Shown here: in pieces, positions 53,437 to 64,000 of the stretch
How positions within the stretch are numbered: the stretch's first letter is position 1
Layout of the letters: every line of letters starts with the position of its first letter
NCBI RefSeq assembly: GCF_002940685.1
Contig: NZ_PNFP01000006.1
Coordinates: 124,001 to 188,000, forward strand
From: Ensifer adhaerens
GTDB taxonomy: Bacteria; Pseudomonadota; Alphaproteobacteria; Rhizobiales; Rhizobiaceae
Direction of reading: 5' to 3'
DNA: 64,000 nucleotides
The notes under the pieces: model-generated
Database searches by the model: none
The model's input: only the letters and a program-made list of their open reading frames with translations
What the model was told of the DNA's origin: nothing
Translations under genes and position numbers: made by a program

Positions 53437-54057
53437 TTAGAAGGGCCAATACCACTTGCTGCCGGAATTCTTGATCTGCGCTTCCTTCTTGCGGCGGCGC
53501 TCCTTGTCCTTCTCCGGCTCGCCGAGATCGGTCTCGGTACCCTCGGGAAGGCGGCGGTAGTCAAGCGGCGGATCGCTGAGGAACCGGCGCTTGTCGGAAT
53601 AGGCGCCCATCTCGATCTTGCGGCCTTCGCGATAGGCTTCCTGCTGCTCCTTTGCGGAGAGCCGGCGACCATTGGCGCTTGCCTTGGCGAGAGGCGAAAC
53701 ATAGTTCGGGTTGTTCTTGTTGGCGTCGGCCTCTTCGCGCAGGCGGTTGCGGACCTCTTCCGGGGACTCGACCCATTCCGGATTGGCCTCGCGGCTGGCG
53801 AGCGATTTCTGCGGCTCGACGAGCGAGGCCTGCTGTGCCGACGGCGGCAGGACGAGGCCCGGACGCGGCTGATACTTGACCGGATCGCGCTTCGGCGGAC
53901 CGAGGCTGGCAACGCTGCCGAGGTCGTCCATGAGTTGTTCGCCGGCGGTCTTGTCCGTGCCGTAGGTCGGGCCGCCGATGCAGCCGGAAAGCACCAGGCC
54001 GCTCGTCAAAATGGCGGCCACGCTGGCAAACACTCGCAACTCTCGCGTCATTTCCAT
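53437..54057 (-). CDS. outer-membrane-type lipoprotein of unknown function
   Basis: This 206-aa protein has a lipoprotein signal with lipobox LVLSGC (Cys near residue 24), followed by IGGPTYGTDKTAGEQLMDDLG. The mature part is Pro-, Arg- and Lys-rich, with GPPKRDPVKYQPRPGLVLPP and DPPLDYRRLPEGTETDLG. Such proteins are common next to ileS in rhizobia. ATG at 54057 follows AAGGA. The absence of Asp after the Cys suggests outer-membrane sorting, which is inferred. Function is unknown. Confidence 0.85.
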   Translation of the reverse strand: MEMTRELRVFASVAAILTSGLVLSGCIGGPTYGTDKTAGEQLMDDLGSVASLGPPKRDPVKYQPRPGLVLPPSAQQASLVEPQKSLASREANPEWVESPEEVRNRLREEADANKNNPNYVSPLAKASANGRRLSAKEQQEAYREGRKIEMGAYSDKRRFLSDPPLDYRRLPEGTETDLGEPEKDKERRRKKEAQIKNSGSKWYWPF

Positions 54058-54139
54058 GAAATTCCTTCCAGCCGGCCACCGGTCAGCGCGGCCACTCAAG
54101 CGCCCATGGCGGAGAAATCCGCCAAATTTCGGGCAGGTT

Positions 54140-54177
54140 TTACCGGATGAACGCAAGGAGTGCAATTCATCCGGTAA
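54140..54177. repeat. 12-base inverted repeat after ileS
   Basis: TTACCGGATGAA (54140-54151) and TTCATCCGGTAA (54166-54177) are perfect 12-base arms with a 14-base loop. It starts 8 bases after the ileS stop. No T-run is present on either side, so it is not a classical terminator; it may stabilise the mRNA or be a factor-dependent terminator. Confidence 0.55.
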
Positions 54178-54184
54178 CAATGCG

Positions 54185-57094
54185 TTAAGCCTTGAAACCA
54201 AGCTCGCGCAAGGCAGCGGCATCGCGGGCCGACACGTCCGGGTAGAGCGGGTCGGAACCGACATCGGTCGTGATCCGCCAGGAGCGGGCGCATTTCTGGC
54301 CCTCGGCAAGTTTCGGCACGACGCTGACCTTGGCGACCTCAGCCAGGCGGAACGCATCGGCGGGGCCTTCAGAGGTTTCGATGACGATTGCCGAGGTGAT
54401 GCAGATCTCGGCGAAGTCCTGACCTTCCAGCGCCTTCAACAGCTCCGGATCGGCGACGTGGACGACCGGTGCCGCCTCCAGCGACGAGCCGATGCGCTTG
54501 TCCTTGCGCTCGATCTCGAGCGCGCCGGTGACGACGGTGCGGACGGCACGGATCTTGTCCCATTTGGCTTCGAGCGCATCGTTCTTCCACTCCGCCGGGA
54601 TTGCCGGGAACTGTTCGAGATGCACCGAGACCGCGTCGGGCTTGCGCGAAAGCCAGGCTTCTTCCGTGGTGAAGGGCAGCATCGGCGCCAGCCACAGCAC
54701 GAGGCAATCGAACAGCTTGCGGATGACCGCAAGTGCCGAACGGCGGCGCAGGCTCGACGGCGCGTCGCAGTAGAGCGCATCCTTGCGAACGTCGAAATAG
54801 AAGGCCGAGAGCTCGACGTTCGAGAAATCGATCAGCGCGCGGGCGATCTTCTTGAAGTCGAAGGCGTCGTAGCCTTCGCGCACCATCTGGTCGAGCTCGG
54901 CCAGACGGTGCAGCATCAGCTTTTCGAGTTCCGGCAACTCGGCATAGGCAATCTCCTCGCCCTTGTCGTGGGCGAGCGTGCCGAGCATCCAGCGGATCGT
55001 GTTGCGCAGCTTGCGATAGGCGTCGATGTTGGTCTGGATGATCGTCTTGCCGAGGCGCTGATCTTCCCAATAGTCGGTCGTCATCACCCACAGGCGCAGG
55101 ATGTCGGCGCCGGCATCCTTCATCACCTCTTGCGGGGTGACGGTGTTGCCCTTGGACTTCGACATCTTCTCGCCCTTCTCATCCATGGTGAAGCCATGGG
55201 TGACAACGGCGTTGTAGGGCGCGCGGCCGCGCGTCGCGCAGGCTTCGAGCAGCGAGGAATGGAACCAGCCGCGATGCTGGTCCGAACCTTCGAGATAGAC
55301 GTCGGCCGGCCACTTCAGGTCCGGACGGTCTTCGAGCGTGAAGGTATGGGTCGAACCGCTGTCGAACCACACGTCGAGAATGTCCATGACCTGGTGCCAC
55401 TTGGCATGGTCGTGGTCGTTGCCGAGGAAGCGGTCCTTGGCGCCTTCGGCGAACCAGGCGTCAGCGCCTTCCAGTTCGAAAGCATCGAGGATGCGGGCAT
55501 TGACGGCCTCGTCGATCAGGATCTCGCCCTGGTCGTCGGCAAAGATCGCGATCGGAACGCCCCAGGCACGCTGGCGCGACAGCACCCAGTCCGGACGCCC
55601 CTCGATCATGGCGCGCAGGCGGTTCTGGCCGGCACCCGGCACGAAGCGGGTGTCGTCGATTGCCGAGAGCGCACGCGAACGCAGCGTCGTGCCGTCGCCG
55701 AACGCCTTGTCCATGTAGACGAACCATTGCGGCGTGTTGCGGAAGATCACCGGCTTCTTCGAGCGCCAGGAATGCGGATAGGAGTGCTTCAAGCGGCCGC
55801 GGGCAAAGAGCGCGTGGCGGGCGATCAGCGCCTTGATGACGCGGTCATTGGCGTCGCCCTTCTTGCCCTTGTCGTCGAGAACGCGACCGGCGCCGCCTTC
55901 GGCGTCCGGACCGAAGCCGTGGGCGTCGGCGGTGAAGTAGCCGGCGTCGTCGACGGTGAACGGGATCGCCGACGAGATGCCGCGGGCTTCGAGCGCGCGG
56001 GCATTGTCCATCCAGGCGTCAAAGTCTTCGCGGCCGTGGCTCGGTGCCGTGTGCACGAAGCCGGTGCCGGCATCGTCGGTGACGTGATCGCCATCGAGCA
56101 GCGGCACCTTGAAGGCGTAGCCGCCGCCGAGACCATGCAGCGGGTGGGCGCAGGTGACGGCTGCGAGCTCGTCACCCTCGATGTCGCGCACGAAGTTGAA
56201 GGTAAGCTTGGCCTTGGCCGCGGATTCGTCTGCCAGCCGCTTGGCGAAGATCAGCTTCTCGCCCGGCTGCGGGCCGAAGTCGTTCTCGGCGGTCGCCACT
56301 TCGTAGAGGCCGTAGGCATAACGCGACGAGAAGGCGATCGCGCGGTTGCCGGGGATGGTCCAGGGCGTGGTCGTCCAGATCACGACGAAGGTACCGGCAA
56401 GCGCGTCCGGACCCTCGGTGACCGGGAACTTCACCCAGATCATGTCGCTTTCGATGTCGGCATATTCGACTTCGGCTTCGGCAAGCGCCGTGCGCTCGAC
56501 CACCGACCACATGACCGGCTTCGAGCCGCGGTAGAGCTGGCCGAGCTTGGCGATCTTCATCAGTTCGCCGGCGATGCGCGCTTCCGCGTGGAAGTTCATC
56601 GTCGTGTAGGGATTGTCGAAGTCACCCTCGATGCCCAGGCGTTTGAACTCCTCGGCCTGGACCTGGATCCAGCCGGCGGCGAAGTCACGGCATTCCTGAC
56701 GGAATTCGTTGACCGGAACCTCGTCCTTGTTCTGGCCCTTCTCGCGGTACTTTTCCTCGATCTTCCACTCGATCGGCAGGCCGTGGCAATCCCAGCCGGG
56801 CACATAGTTGGCGTCGAAGCCGCGCATCTGGAACGAGCGGTTGATGACGTCTTTCAGGATCTTGTTCAGCGCGTGACCGATATGGATGTTGCCGTTGGCA
56901 TAGGGCGGGCCGTCGTGCAGCACGAACTTGTCGCGGCCGGCGGCAGACGCGCGCAGCTTCTTGTAAAGGCCCATCTTCTGCCAGCGGGCCACCGTTTCCG
57001 GCTCCTTCTGCGGCAGGCCGGCGCGCATCGGGAATTCCGTCTGCGGCAGATAGAGGGTCGAGGAATAGTCGATCTTTTCAGCGGTGTCGGTCAT
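54185..57094 (-). CDS. ileS: isoleucyl-tRNA synthetase
   Basis: IleS charges tRNA-Ile and edits valine. The 969-aa protein has the class I motif HIGH at residues 71-74 ([14 protein letters not shown]), the long CP1 editing domain (for example [13 protein letters not shown], then [16 protein letters not shown]), and the KMSKS motif as KMSKSKGN near residue 640. A Pro-x-Pro style N-terminus ([17 protein letters not shown]) and a C-terminal anticodon-binding domain complete it. The ATG at 57094 gives the usual family length; upstream in-frame residues are not conserved. A 12-base inverted repeat follows its stop. The lipoprotein gene lies downstream, ribF upstream. Confidence 0.97.
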   Translation of the reverse strand: MTDTAEKIDYSSTLYLPQTEFPMRAGLPQKEPETVARWQKMGLYKKLRASAAGRDKFVLHDGPPYANGNIHIGHALNKILKDVINRSFQMRGFDANYVPGWDCHGLPIEWKIEEKYREKGQNKDEVPVNEFRQECRDFAAGWIQVQAEEFKRLGIEGDFDNPYTTMNFHAEARIAGELMKIAKLGQLYRGSKPVMWSVVERTALAEAEVEYADIESDMIWVKFPVTEGPDALAGTFVVIWTTTPWTIPGNRAIAFSSRYAYGLYEVATAENDFGPQPGEKLIFAKRLADESAAKAKLTFNFVRDIEGDELAAVTCAHPLHGLGGGYAFKVPLLDGDHVTDDAGTGFVHTAPSHGREDFDAWMDNARALEARGISSAIPFTVDDAGYFTADAHGFGPDAEGGAGRVLDDKGKKGDANDRVIKALIARHALFARGRLKHSYPHSWRSKKPVIFRNTPQWFVYMDKAFGDGTTLRSRALSAIDDTRFVPGAGQNRLRAMIEGRPDWVLSRQRAWGVPIAIFADDQGEILIDEAVNARILDAFELEGADAWFAEGAKDRFLGNDHDHAKWHQVMDILDVWFDSGSTHTFTLEDRPDLKWPADVYLEGSDQHRGWFHSSLLEACATRGRAPYNAVVTHGFTMDEKGEKMSKSKGNTVTPQEVMKDAGADILRLWVMTTDYWEDQRLGKTIIQTNIDAYRKLRNTIRWMLGTLAHDKGEEIAYAELPELEKLMLHRLAELDQMVREGYDAFDFKKIARALIDFSNVELSAFYFDVRKDALYCDAPSSLRRRSALAVIRKLFDCLVLWLAPMLPFTTEEAWLSRKPDAVSVHLEQFPAIPAEWKNDALEAKWDKIRAVRTVVTGALEIERKDKRIGSSLEAAPVVHVADPELLKALEGQDFAEICITSAIVIETSEGPADAFRLAEVAKVSVVPKLAEGQKCARSWRITTDVGSDPLYPDVSARDAAALRELGFKA

Positions 57095-57341
57095 GGTCTT
57101 TGCAATCGCTTCTTCGCGCGAACGGCCGCGCATACGAGATGGGCTCGGTATCGAGAGATGACTGGGGCGTCGGAAACGCCGAAATCCCGGACCTTCCGGC
57201 TGATCACAGCACGCGGAAGGCCGGGCCAATAATTCGCTGATCGATGATCAATCGACGGTGCCGGGTCATGGTGGCCGGTTGTTTAAGGCGTTTTCCGCCT
57301 TTTGAAAAGGTCCGCCACCGCCCCTGCGCCGAATTCTTTTG

Positions 57342-58325
57342 TCAGGCGAAGTTGAGCTTGCGGTCGATCTCGCCGAGCGGCGTGACGCCGGAAAGCAGCG
57401 CGCGGGCCTCCGCCTCGTCCTGCCGGATCTGCGCCACCAGCGCATCGAGGCCGTCGAACTTCAGTTCGTCGCGCAGGTGACCGAAGAAGGTCACGGCACA
57501 GACCTCGCCGTAGAGATCGCCCGAGAAATCGAAGACGAAGGTCTCGAGCAGCGGTTCGCCGTCGCTGTCGACCGTCGGTCGACGCCCGAAGCTTGCGACG
57601 CCATCATGAAGCGAACCGTCGGGCCGGCGAAAGCGCACGGCATAGATGCCGGGGCGCAGCTCCACCTCGGGCGCAAGCCGCATGTTGGCCGTCGGGAAAC
57701 CGAGTTCGCGGCCGAGCTTCTTGCCCCCGATCACCTCCGCTTCGACGAGGTAGCGGTAGCCGAGCATGCCGGCCGCCTGCGAGACGTCGCCTTCGCCGAG
57801 CAGAGAGCGGACATAGCTCGACGAGATCACGGACGCGTTTTCGTCACGGAAGGCATCGACGAGCGTCACGCCAAAACCATTGTCGCCGCCCGCGGCCATC
57901 AGAAAGGCTGGACCGCCCTCGCGCCCCTTGCCGAAATGGAAGTCGAAGCCGGTGACCACATGCGAGGCATGCAGCCACTCGAGCAGGATACGGTGGATGA
58001 AATCCGACGCGGACAGCTGCGAGAAGGTACGGTCGAACGGATACTCAATGACGGCGCCGAACCCCATGCCTTCGAGGATGCGCGCCTTCAGCGGCGCCGG
58101 CGTCAACCGGAAGACCGGGGTGTCCGGGCGGAAGACGGTTCGCGGATGCGGCTCGAAGGTGAGCACGAGCGCTGGCACGCCGCGTAACTTCGCCTCTTCC
58201 AGCGCGCGGTTGAGGACCGACTGATGGCCACGGTGAACGCCGTCGAAATTGCCGATGGCGACGACTCCGCCGCGCAAGTGCTCCGGAAGCGGATCACGGG
58301 TCTCGTTGCGATGAAAAACCGTCAT
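57342..58325 (-). CDS. ribF: bifunctional riboflavin kinase/FAD synthetase
   Basis: RibF makes FMN and then FAD from riboflavin. The 327-aa protein has the N-terminal FAD synthetase domain with the nucleotidyl-transfer motif AIGNFDGVHRGHQ, then VLTFEPHPRTVF and ISSSYVRSLLGEGDVSQA. The C-terminal flavokinase domain begins near residue 190, with GKKLGRELGFPTAN, LRPGIYAVRF and GVASFGRRPTV. The ATG at 58325 has GGGAAG six bases upstream. It starts 13 bases after the stop of the HAD gene, so they are likely cotranscribed. No FMN riboswitch was seen. Confidence 0.95.
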   Translation of the reverse strand: MTVFHRNETRDPLPEHLRGGVVAIGNFDGVHRGHQSVLNRALEEAKLRGVPALVLTFEPHPRTVFRPDTPVFRLTPAPLKARILEGMGFGAVIEYPFDRTFSQLSASDFIHRILLEWLHASHVVTGFDFHFGKGREGGPAFLMAAGGDNGFGVTLVDAFRDENASVISSSYVRSLLGEGDVSQAAGMLGYRYLVEAEVIGGKKLGRELGFPTANMRLAPEVELRPGIYAVRFRRPDGSLHDGVASFGRRPTVDSDGEPLLETFVFDFSGDLYGEVCAVTFFGHLRDELKFDGLDALVAQIRQDEAEARALLSGVTPLGEIDRKLNFA

Positions 58326-58338
58326 CTCCGTCTTCCCG

Positions 58339-59187
58339 TCAGGCGAGCCGTGGCATCCAGTATTTCGGCGAGGCGCCCTCCTTCTTGAGGAAGGCGGCAA
58401 GCTTCGCCTCGTCGGTCCGGCTTTCGTTCATGTATTCCTGGGCATGGATGCCGGCGCTGATATAGAGCAGGTCCAGACCCGCATCCTGCGCGCCCTTGAC
58501 GTCCGTCGGCATGCCGTCGCCGACGGCGATGACACGGGTGAGGTCGATCGCGCCGCGTGCGGCCTTCGCCTCCCCCAAGGCGGCGCGATAGATCGCGATA
58601 TAGGGCTTGCCGGCGATGCGCGCCTCGCCGCCGAGTTCCTCGTAGAGCTTGGCAATCGCGCCGGCGCAGGGGATCAGCCGGTGGCCACGCTCGACGACGA
58701 GATCCGGATTGGCGCAGATGAACGGAATCTTGCGCCTGGCAAGGCCCGTCAGGGTTGCGCGGTAATGCTCCGGCGTTTCGGTCTCGTCGTCATAAAAGCC
58801 GGCGCAGACGACCGTCTCGGCATCCTCGGAGGAAACGATCTGCGTCCCCAGGCCCTCAAGCAGGGGCAGGTCACGCTCGGCGCCGATGAAGAAGATCTTC
58901 TTGTCGGCGGCAGCGATCAGCGCCCGGGTCACGTCGCCGGAGGTGACGATCCGGTCATAGGCCTCGTCCGGCACGCCGAGGCTGCGGATCTGTACCTTCA
59001 CCATCGGGCTCGGGCGCGGCGAATTGGTGATGAGCACGACGGTCAATCCGGCGGCGCGCGCCTCGGCCAATGCTTCACAGGCGGAGGCGAAAGCCTGCAC
59101 GCCGTTGTGAAGAACGCCCCAGACGTCACACAGAACGACATCGTAGCGCTTGGCGATTTCGCGAAAACTGTTGATCCTTGCGGCCAT
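58339..59187 (-). CDS. TIGR01459-type HAD hydrolase
   Basis: HAD phosphatase-like protein of 282 aa, of the NagD/HAD-IIA subgroup (TIGR01459). Motif I reads VVLCDVWGVLHNGVQAFASA, with DVWG rather than the usual DLDG. Motif II is VLITNSPRPS, and motif IV is IAVGDGMPTDVKGAQDAGLD. The substrate is unknown; related proteins occur mostly in alphaproteobacteria, often next to ribF, as here. The ATG at 59187 gives a start at the conserved MAARINSFREIAKRYDV. Confidence 0.9.
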   Translation of the reverse strand: MAARINSFREIAKRYDVVLCDVWGVLHNGVQAFASACEALAEARAAGLTVVLITNSPRPSPMVKVQIRSLGVPDEAYDRIVTSGDVTRALIAAADKKIFFIGAERDLPLLEGLGTQIVSSEDAETVVCAGFYDDETETPEHYRATLTGLARRKIPFICANPDLVVERGHRLIPCAGAIAKLYEELGGEARIAGKPYIAIYRAALGEAKAARGAIDLTRVIAVGDGMPTDVKGAQDAGLDLLYISAGIHAQEYMNESRTDEAKLAAFLKKEGASPKYWMPRLA

Positions 59188-59497
59188 CCTGGCTTCCTGC
59201 AAACACGGTTTCCGGCTTGCATGGCAAGGAAGGCAGGAGATTACAAGTCTCGTCTCCCGAAAAAGGCGCACCCTCCCAAGGATTCCGGCCGTGTCGAGAA
59301 CCAGGAAAAATGCACTGCAGATGCGGCCCTCCGCGCAGAAGCACCTTGTCGTGGTTATCAACCGTCAAAATCCCGCCCATGCCACTCATCGACGCTATCG
59401 CCCACATTTCGCCAAGAATGGGGCTAGGCTGCCTGTGCCCGCGCCTGCTGCGCCCGTCCATGGCAACTGCCGTCAGCAAAAAATCTAGGCGCCGATC

Positions 59498-59526
59498 CTT
59501 GACTCACCCCATACCCAAGCTTATCT
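59498..59526 (+). promoter_or_regulatory. predicted promoter of groESL
   Basis: CTTGAC (59498-59503), a 17-base spacer and TTATCT (59521-59526) lie immediately before the CIRCE element. It matches the housekeeping pattern; CTTG with a C-rich spacer may also suit RpoH. Confidence 0.6.
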
Positions 59527-59534
59527 CGGCATCG

Positions 59535-59561
59535 CTAGCACTCGACAAAAGAGAGTGCTAA
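59535..59561. promoter_or_regulatory. CIRCE element (HrcA operator)
   Basis: CTAGCACTC (59535-59543), a 9-base spacer and GAGTGCTAA (59553-59561) match the CIRCE consensus TTAGCACTC-N9-GAGTGCTAA in all but one base. It overlaps the expected groES transcription start, so HrcA should repress groESL until heat stress. Confidence 0.92.
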
Positions 59562-59620
59562 CACCCATCCATCGGGTCCATCAGCGATCCGTAGTGTCAT
59601 TTGATCGAGGGATTAGACTA

Positions 59621-59917
59621 ATGGCAAGCACCAACTTCCGCCCGCTGCACGACCGCGTCGTCGTTCGCCGCGTCGAGTCTGAAGAGAAGACCAAGGGCGG
59701 GATCATCATTCCGGACACCGCCAAGGAAAAGCCGCAGGAAGGCGAAATCGTCGCTGTCGGTTCGGGCGCCCGTGACGAAAGCGGCAAGGTCGTTGCTCTC
59801 GACGTCAAGGCTGGCGACCGCGTTCTGTTCGGCAAGTGGTCTGGCACCGAAGTCAAGATCAACGGCGAAGACCTTCTGATCATGAAGGAAGCCGACATCA
59901 TGGGCATCATCGGCTGA
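59621..59917 (+). CDS. groES: co-chaperonin GroES
   Basis: GroES caps the GroEL folding chamber. The 98-aa protein starts [20 protein letters not shown] and has the [19 protein letters not shown] mobile loop with ILE-like hydrophobic triad, then [15 protein letters not shown] at the end. ATG at 59621 follows a GAGGG-like site. Control is by the CIRCE element and upstream promoter. groEL follows after 61 bases. Confidence 0.97.
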   Translation: MASTNFRPLHDRVVVRRVESEEKTKGGIIIPDTAKEKPQEGEIVAVGSGARDESGKVVALDVKAGDRVLFGKWSGTEVKINGEDLLIMKEADIMGIIG

Positions 59918-59945
59918 TCCAGCCGTCGTCCACCCCTTTTCATGA

Positions 59946-61741
<1,796 letters not shown>

Positions 61742-61768
61742 TCACAACAGAAGATCCATCCGGATCGG

Positions 61769-61803
61769 AAAGGCGGCCCTCGGGTCGCCTTTCTTGTTTT
61801 TTA
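61769..61803 (+). terminator. terminator of groESL
   Basis: AAAGGCG (61769-61775) and CGCCTTT (61786-61792) form the stem, followed by CTTGTTTTTTA. It is 150 bases after the groEL stop, beyond the duplicated segment. Confidence 0.85.
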
Positions 61804-62252
61804 TCAATGCCGTTCACCGCCGGTGAAGCATCTGCCGAACAGCCGGCAGAAAAAACCCATCGGTTGTAGTCGGACTTCAAAAAACCGTTGAAGTCGAAAA
61901 AAAACGAACTATAACAGCGCCCCAAGTGAGCGAAGATTGAGGGGAGACTGGGCGGCAGACTTAAGGCAGGCGGGCATTCGCCAGGGCTTTTTCGTATTCG
62001 CTGCGCATCCGGAATTTCTTCGAGACTATACCTAAAGAATAAAAGTATTTAATCGCAAATTAAGCCGACACTCTCCTTCGAAATCAGTTCGTCGGCGAGA
62101 CCCACTACTATCTATCGACCTTTCTACTTGAGAAGACACCCATGTCATGTGGCGTGCGCTCTCGTATTGGTCATGTCGAGCGCAGTTTGCACATTGGGAC
62201 GCATTTCCCTGGGGCGTCGAAGGCGGCTCCGGGAACTCTGCTGGGGTAGACC
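61804..62252. other. AT-richer intergenic region after groESL
   Basis: About 450 bases without a recognised gene. The segment 61860-62110 is clearly AT-richer than its surroundings (for example AAGAATAAAAGTATTTAATC near 62034-62053) and probably holds the promoter of the next gene. No hairpin or RNA is certain. Confidence 0.4.
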
Positions 62253-62702
62253 GTGTTTAAGATCACCAGAGCAAATTCCGTTCCCCTCGGCTCTCCGGGA
62301 CAGCCGCATCCCGGCCTTCCGCATCAAGAATTCGTGGAGCAGTTTTGCGTCTCCGAGGGCTGGTCCGGCGACCTGTCGACGGGCCTGTTCCGGCTCGGCG
62401 AGAAGGCGGCTGCCATCCATGGCTTGCGCGATGGGGAATGCGGCCTTCTGAATTTCGTACGCTGCTATGATCCGGCCGATCGCAACCACGTGCTCGAACT
62501 GTTCGAGCAGGCGGCGACAAGCTGCTCGTCCTTCTGTTTTTCGACGACGATCGCGCTGGAGGAATCCGGCCAGAAGCAGCCGCTGTTCTGCATCGGCGAA
62601 TCCTCCGGCCTCGAACAGCGCTATTCCGGCATGATCACCGGCATCTTTTTCTTTCCACGCTTCCTCGTGGAAGTTGCGGGCCGCGCGCTGCTGCGCCAGT
62701 AG
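62253..62702 (+). CDS. protein of unknown function (149 aa), possibly PAS-like
   Basis: A 149-aa protein with no signal peptide or membrane helix, starting at GTG 62253. Visible segments are FVEQFCVSEGWSGDLSTGLF, then YDPADRNHVLELFEQAATSCSSF, and a C-terminal GIFFFPRFLVEVAGRALLRQ. The spacing of strands and the central helix (DPADRNHVLELF, as in PAS-fold HPDD-like motifs) suggests a PAS-like sensory domain. No effector domain follows. It faces a GGDEF-EAL gene (convergent, 134 bases away), so a link to c-di-GMP signalling is possible but inferred. Confidence 0.7.
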   Translation: MFKITRANSVPLGSPGQPHPGLPHQEFVEQFCVSEGWSGDLSTGLFRLGEKAAAIHGLRDGECGLLNFVRCYDPADRNHVLELFEQAATSCSSFCFSTTIALEESGQKQPLFCIGESSGLEQRYSGMITGIFFFPRFLVEVAGRALLRQ

Positions 62703-62836
62703 AACCGCTGCCAAAAGCCAGCCCCACGGTTACCGCCGCTGCAAGCATGAAATCGCGATGACAGGTATCGCCGCCGTGCAACCGCCCCATGGGCGATTGC
62801 ACTGAACCACTTGGCGAAGAACCATGGGCGTCAGGC

Positions 62837-64000
62837 TCAGGCAGCCGCTGCGTCGTCCTTGCCCGTGAAGAGAACGGCGATCGGCGCCGGGCGACCGAGC
62901 AGATAGCCCTGTGCCTCGTCGCAGCCCTCCGTCTGCAGGATATCGAGCTGCGTCTGCGTCTCGACGCCTTCGGCAAGAACCGGCACCGACAGGCTCCGGC
63001 CGAGCGCAAGAATGGCGCGCACGATCGCCTTGGCCTGGGGGCTGCCCTCCACTTCCCACATGAAGCTCCTGTCGAGCTTGATCTTGTCGAACGGGAAGGA
63101 ACGAAGCGTTTCGAGCGAGGAGTAACCCGTGCCGAAGTCGTCGATCGCGATCGTGACGCCGAGCTCCTTGATCTGCCGCAGCGTCAGCAGCGCCCGTTCC
63201 TTGTCGTCGATGATCGTCGATTCCGTAATTTCCAGCTCCAGCCGGTTCGGGTCAAGACCGGTCTCGGCAAGCACTTCCCGCACCAGGCTGACGATATCGC
63301 CATTGGCAAGCTGAACCGGCGAGAGATTGACGGCGATCTTGTGGCTGTTTTCCCATCCCGCCGCTTCGCGGCAGGCTTCACGCAGCACCCATTCGCCAAT
63401 CGGCAGGATGGCGCCGCACTCCTCGGCCAGCGGAATGAACTCGCTGGGTGGAACCATGCCGCGTTCGGGGTGGCTCCAGCGCAACAGCACCTCGTAACCG
63501 ATAACCTCCCCGGACATCACCGATTTCTGAACCTGGTAGTGCAGGGCAAGCTGCTTCTTGTCGATCGCATCCCACAGGTCGTTGGCAAGTGCGCGCCGCT
63601 GGCGGGCAGCTTCGTCCATCGACACCTCGTAGAAGCAGACGGTCTGGTTGAGCGCAGCCTTCGCCCGGTACATGGCGAGGTCGGCATTGTTGATCAGCGT
63701 ATCGGCCGTCTCCGCATCCTGCGGATAGATCGCGACACCCATGCTGCCGCCGGACTTGAGCTCGAAATCGCCAAAGCGCATTTCCTCGTGCAGGCTCTTC
63801 TCGATCCGCCGCAGGAAGTCGTTGAGCTCGGAGAGTTCCTCGAAGCGCTTGACCGCCGCGAATTCGTCGCCGCCGAAGCGCGCCACGAATTCGCCCTCCT
63901 GCAGCAGGCCCTTCATGCGCTGGGCGATCGTCACCAGCACGAAGTCGCCGGCGGCATGGCCGTGCAGGTCGTTGACTTCCTTGAACTTGTTGAGGTCGAT
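62837..64000 (-). CDS. GGDEF-EAL protein (N-terminus outside the window)
   Basis: This is the C-terminal 387 residues of a c-di-GMP protein. The GGDEF domain begins outside the window; visible are DLNKFKEVNDLHGHAAGD and the intact ARFGGDEFA site. The EAL domain has EVLLRW (EVL variant of EAL), NLSPVQL, LEITEST, DDFGTGYSSLETL and KLDRSFM. Both domains look active, so the protein may be bifunctional or a GTP-activated phosphodiesterase. N-terminal sensor domains are not visible. It is the second EAL protein in the window, at 62.8 kb versus 34.8 kb. Confidence 0.92.
   Translation of the reverse strand: MDLNKFKEVNDLHGHAAGDFVLVTIAQRMKGLLQEGEFVARFGGDEFAAVKRFEELSELNDFLRRIEKSLHEEMRFGDFELKSGGSMGVAIYPQDAETADTLINNADLAMYRAKAALNQTVCFYEVSMDEAARQRRALANDLWDAIDKKQLALHYQVQKSVMSGEVIGYEVLLRWSHPERGMVPPSEFIPLAEECGAILPIGEWVLREACREAAGWENSHKIAVNLSPVQLANGDIVSLVREVLAETGLDPNRLELEITESTIIDDKERALLTLRQIKELGVTIAIDDFGTGYSSLETLRSFPFDKIKLDRSFMWEVEGSPQAKAIVRAILALGRSLSVPVLAEGVETQTQLDILQTEGCDEAQGYLLGRPAPIAVLFTGKDDAAAA

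Noticed and set aside
53978..57232. Over 1000-codon plus-strand open frame opposite ileS
   Set aside because: ileS on the minus strand has HIGH, KMSKS and full family length. The opposite frame is rich in Arg, Gly and His as expected from reversed codons.

Overview
The window is a high-GC stretch of an alphaproteobacterial chromosome. It is most probably Rhizobiaceae, with a Sinorhizobium/Ensifer-like gene order. This rests on gene content and signals seen in the sequence: separate a-c-b'-b F0 genes, an LPS block (lpxK, HAD, kdtA, DUF4170), DUF2093 and DUF2007 proteins, CTTGAC-N17-CTATNT type promoters, a GTTC-N7-GTTC SOS box, an EcfG/RpoE2 promoter and a CIRCE-controlled groESL. The genus is inferred. 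No rRNA, tRNA, CRISPR array, insertion sequence or prophage was seen. Almost everything is core chromosome; the accessory feel is strongest at 21.6-38.2 kb.

Layout. 0-3.5 kb (minus strand): S49 peptidase, a small membrane protein, glyQ, a small P-loop kinase and, at the edge, lemA. 3.6-9.2 kb: a TrmN6-like methyltransferase and a DUF2007 protein diverge from ispB, a TPR protein, ispE and moaB. 9.2-9.5 kb: a highly structured gap with a candidate small RNA. 9.5-12.2 kb: a GT2-like protein, a radical SAM (SplB-like) gene behind an SOS box, and rnhB. 12.6-15.5 kb: the F0 ATP synthase operon atpI-B-E-F'-F, with promoter, terminator and hairpins on both sides of atpE. 15.6-21.6 kb: a cell-wall hydrolase, kup, corA and mrp.

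21.6-32 kb: two adjacent LuxR-type regulators, then an IclR regulator diverging from an SDR dehydrogenase, dgoK, dgoA, a lactonase and an IlvD/Edd dehydratase. The five enzymes together make an oxidative galactose (De Ley-Doudoroff) route from sugar to pyruvate and glyceraldehyde-3-phosphate. A membrane protein of unknown role and a general-stress PRC-barrel protein follow. 32-38.2 kb: an MttB-family methyltransferase beside a frameshifted GcvA-like LysR regulator, an EAL phosphodiesterase with a decayed GGDEF domain, and a PAS-PAS-REC-REC protein without a kinase domain.

38.5-46.6 kb: mutL and DUF2093 face a lipid A/Kdo block (lpxK, HAD phosphatase, kdtA, DUF4170, CysQ-like phosphatase, pmbA). 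46.7-53.3 kb: a KefB-type antiporter, a patatin, rsmD, an RluB-type pseudouridine synthase with a very long repetitive tail, tadA and a GNAT protein. 53.4-59.2 kb: a lipoprotein, ileS, ribF and a HAD protein. 59.5-64 kb: groES-groEL with promoter and CIRCE, a 38-bp duplication of the groEL 3' end, a small protein of unknown function, and a GGDEF-EAL gene cut by the window end.

The best leads for undescribed biology are the structured RNA candidates at 9280-9507 and 21697-21860, the SOS box before the radical SAM gene, the paired LuxR regulators beside the galactose cluster, the symmetric operators between mttB and its broken regulator, and the duplicated groEL tail.
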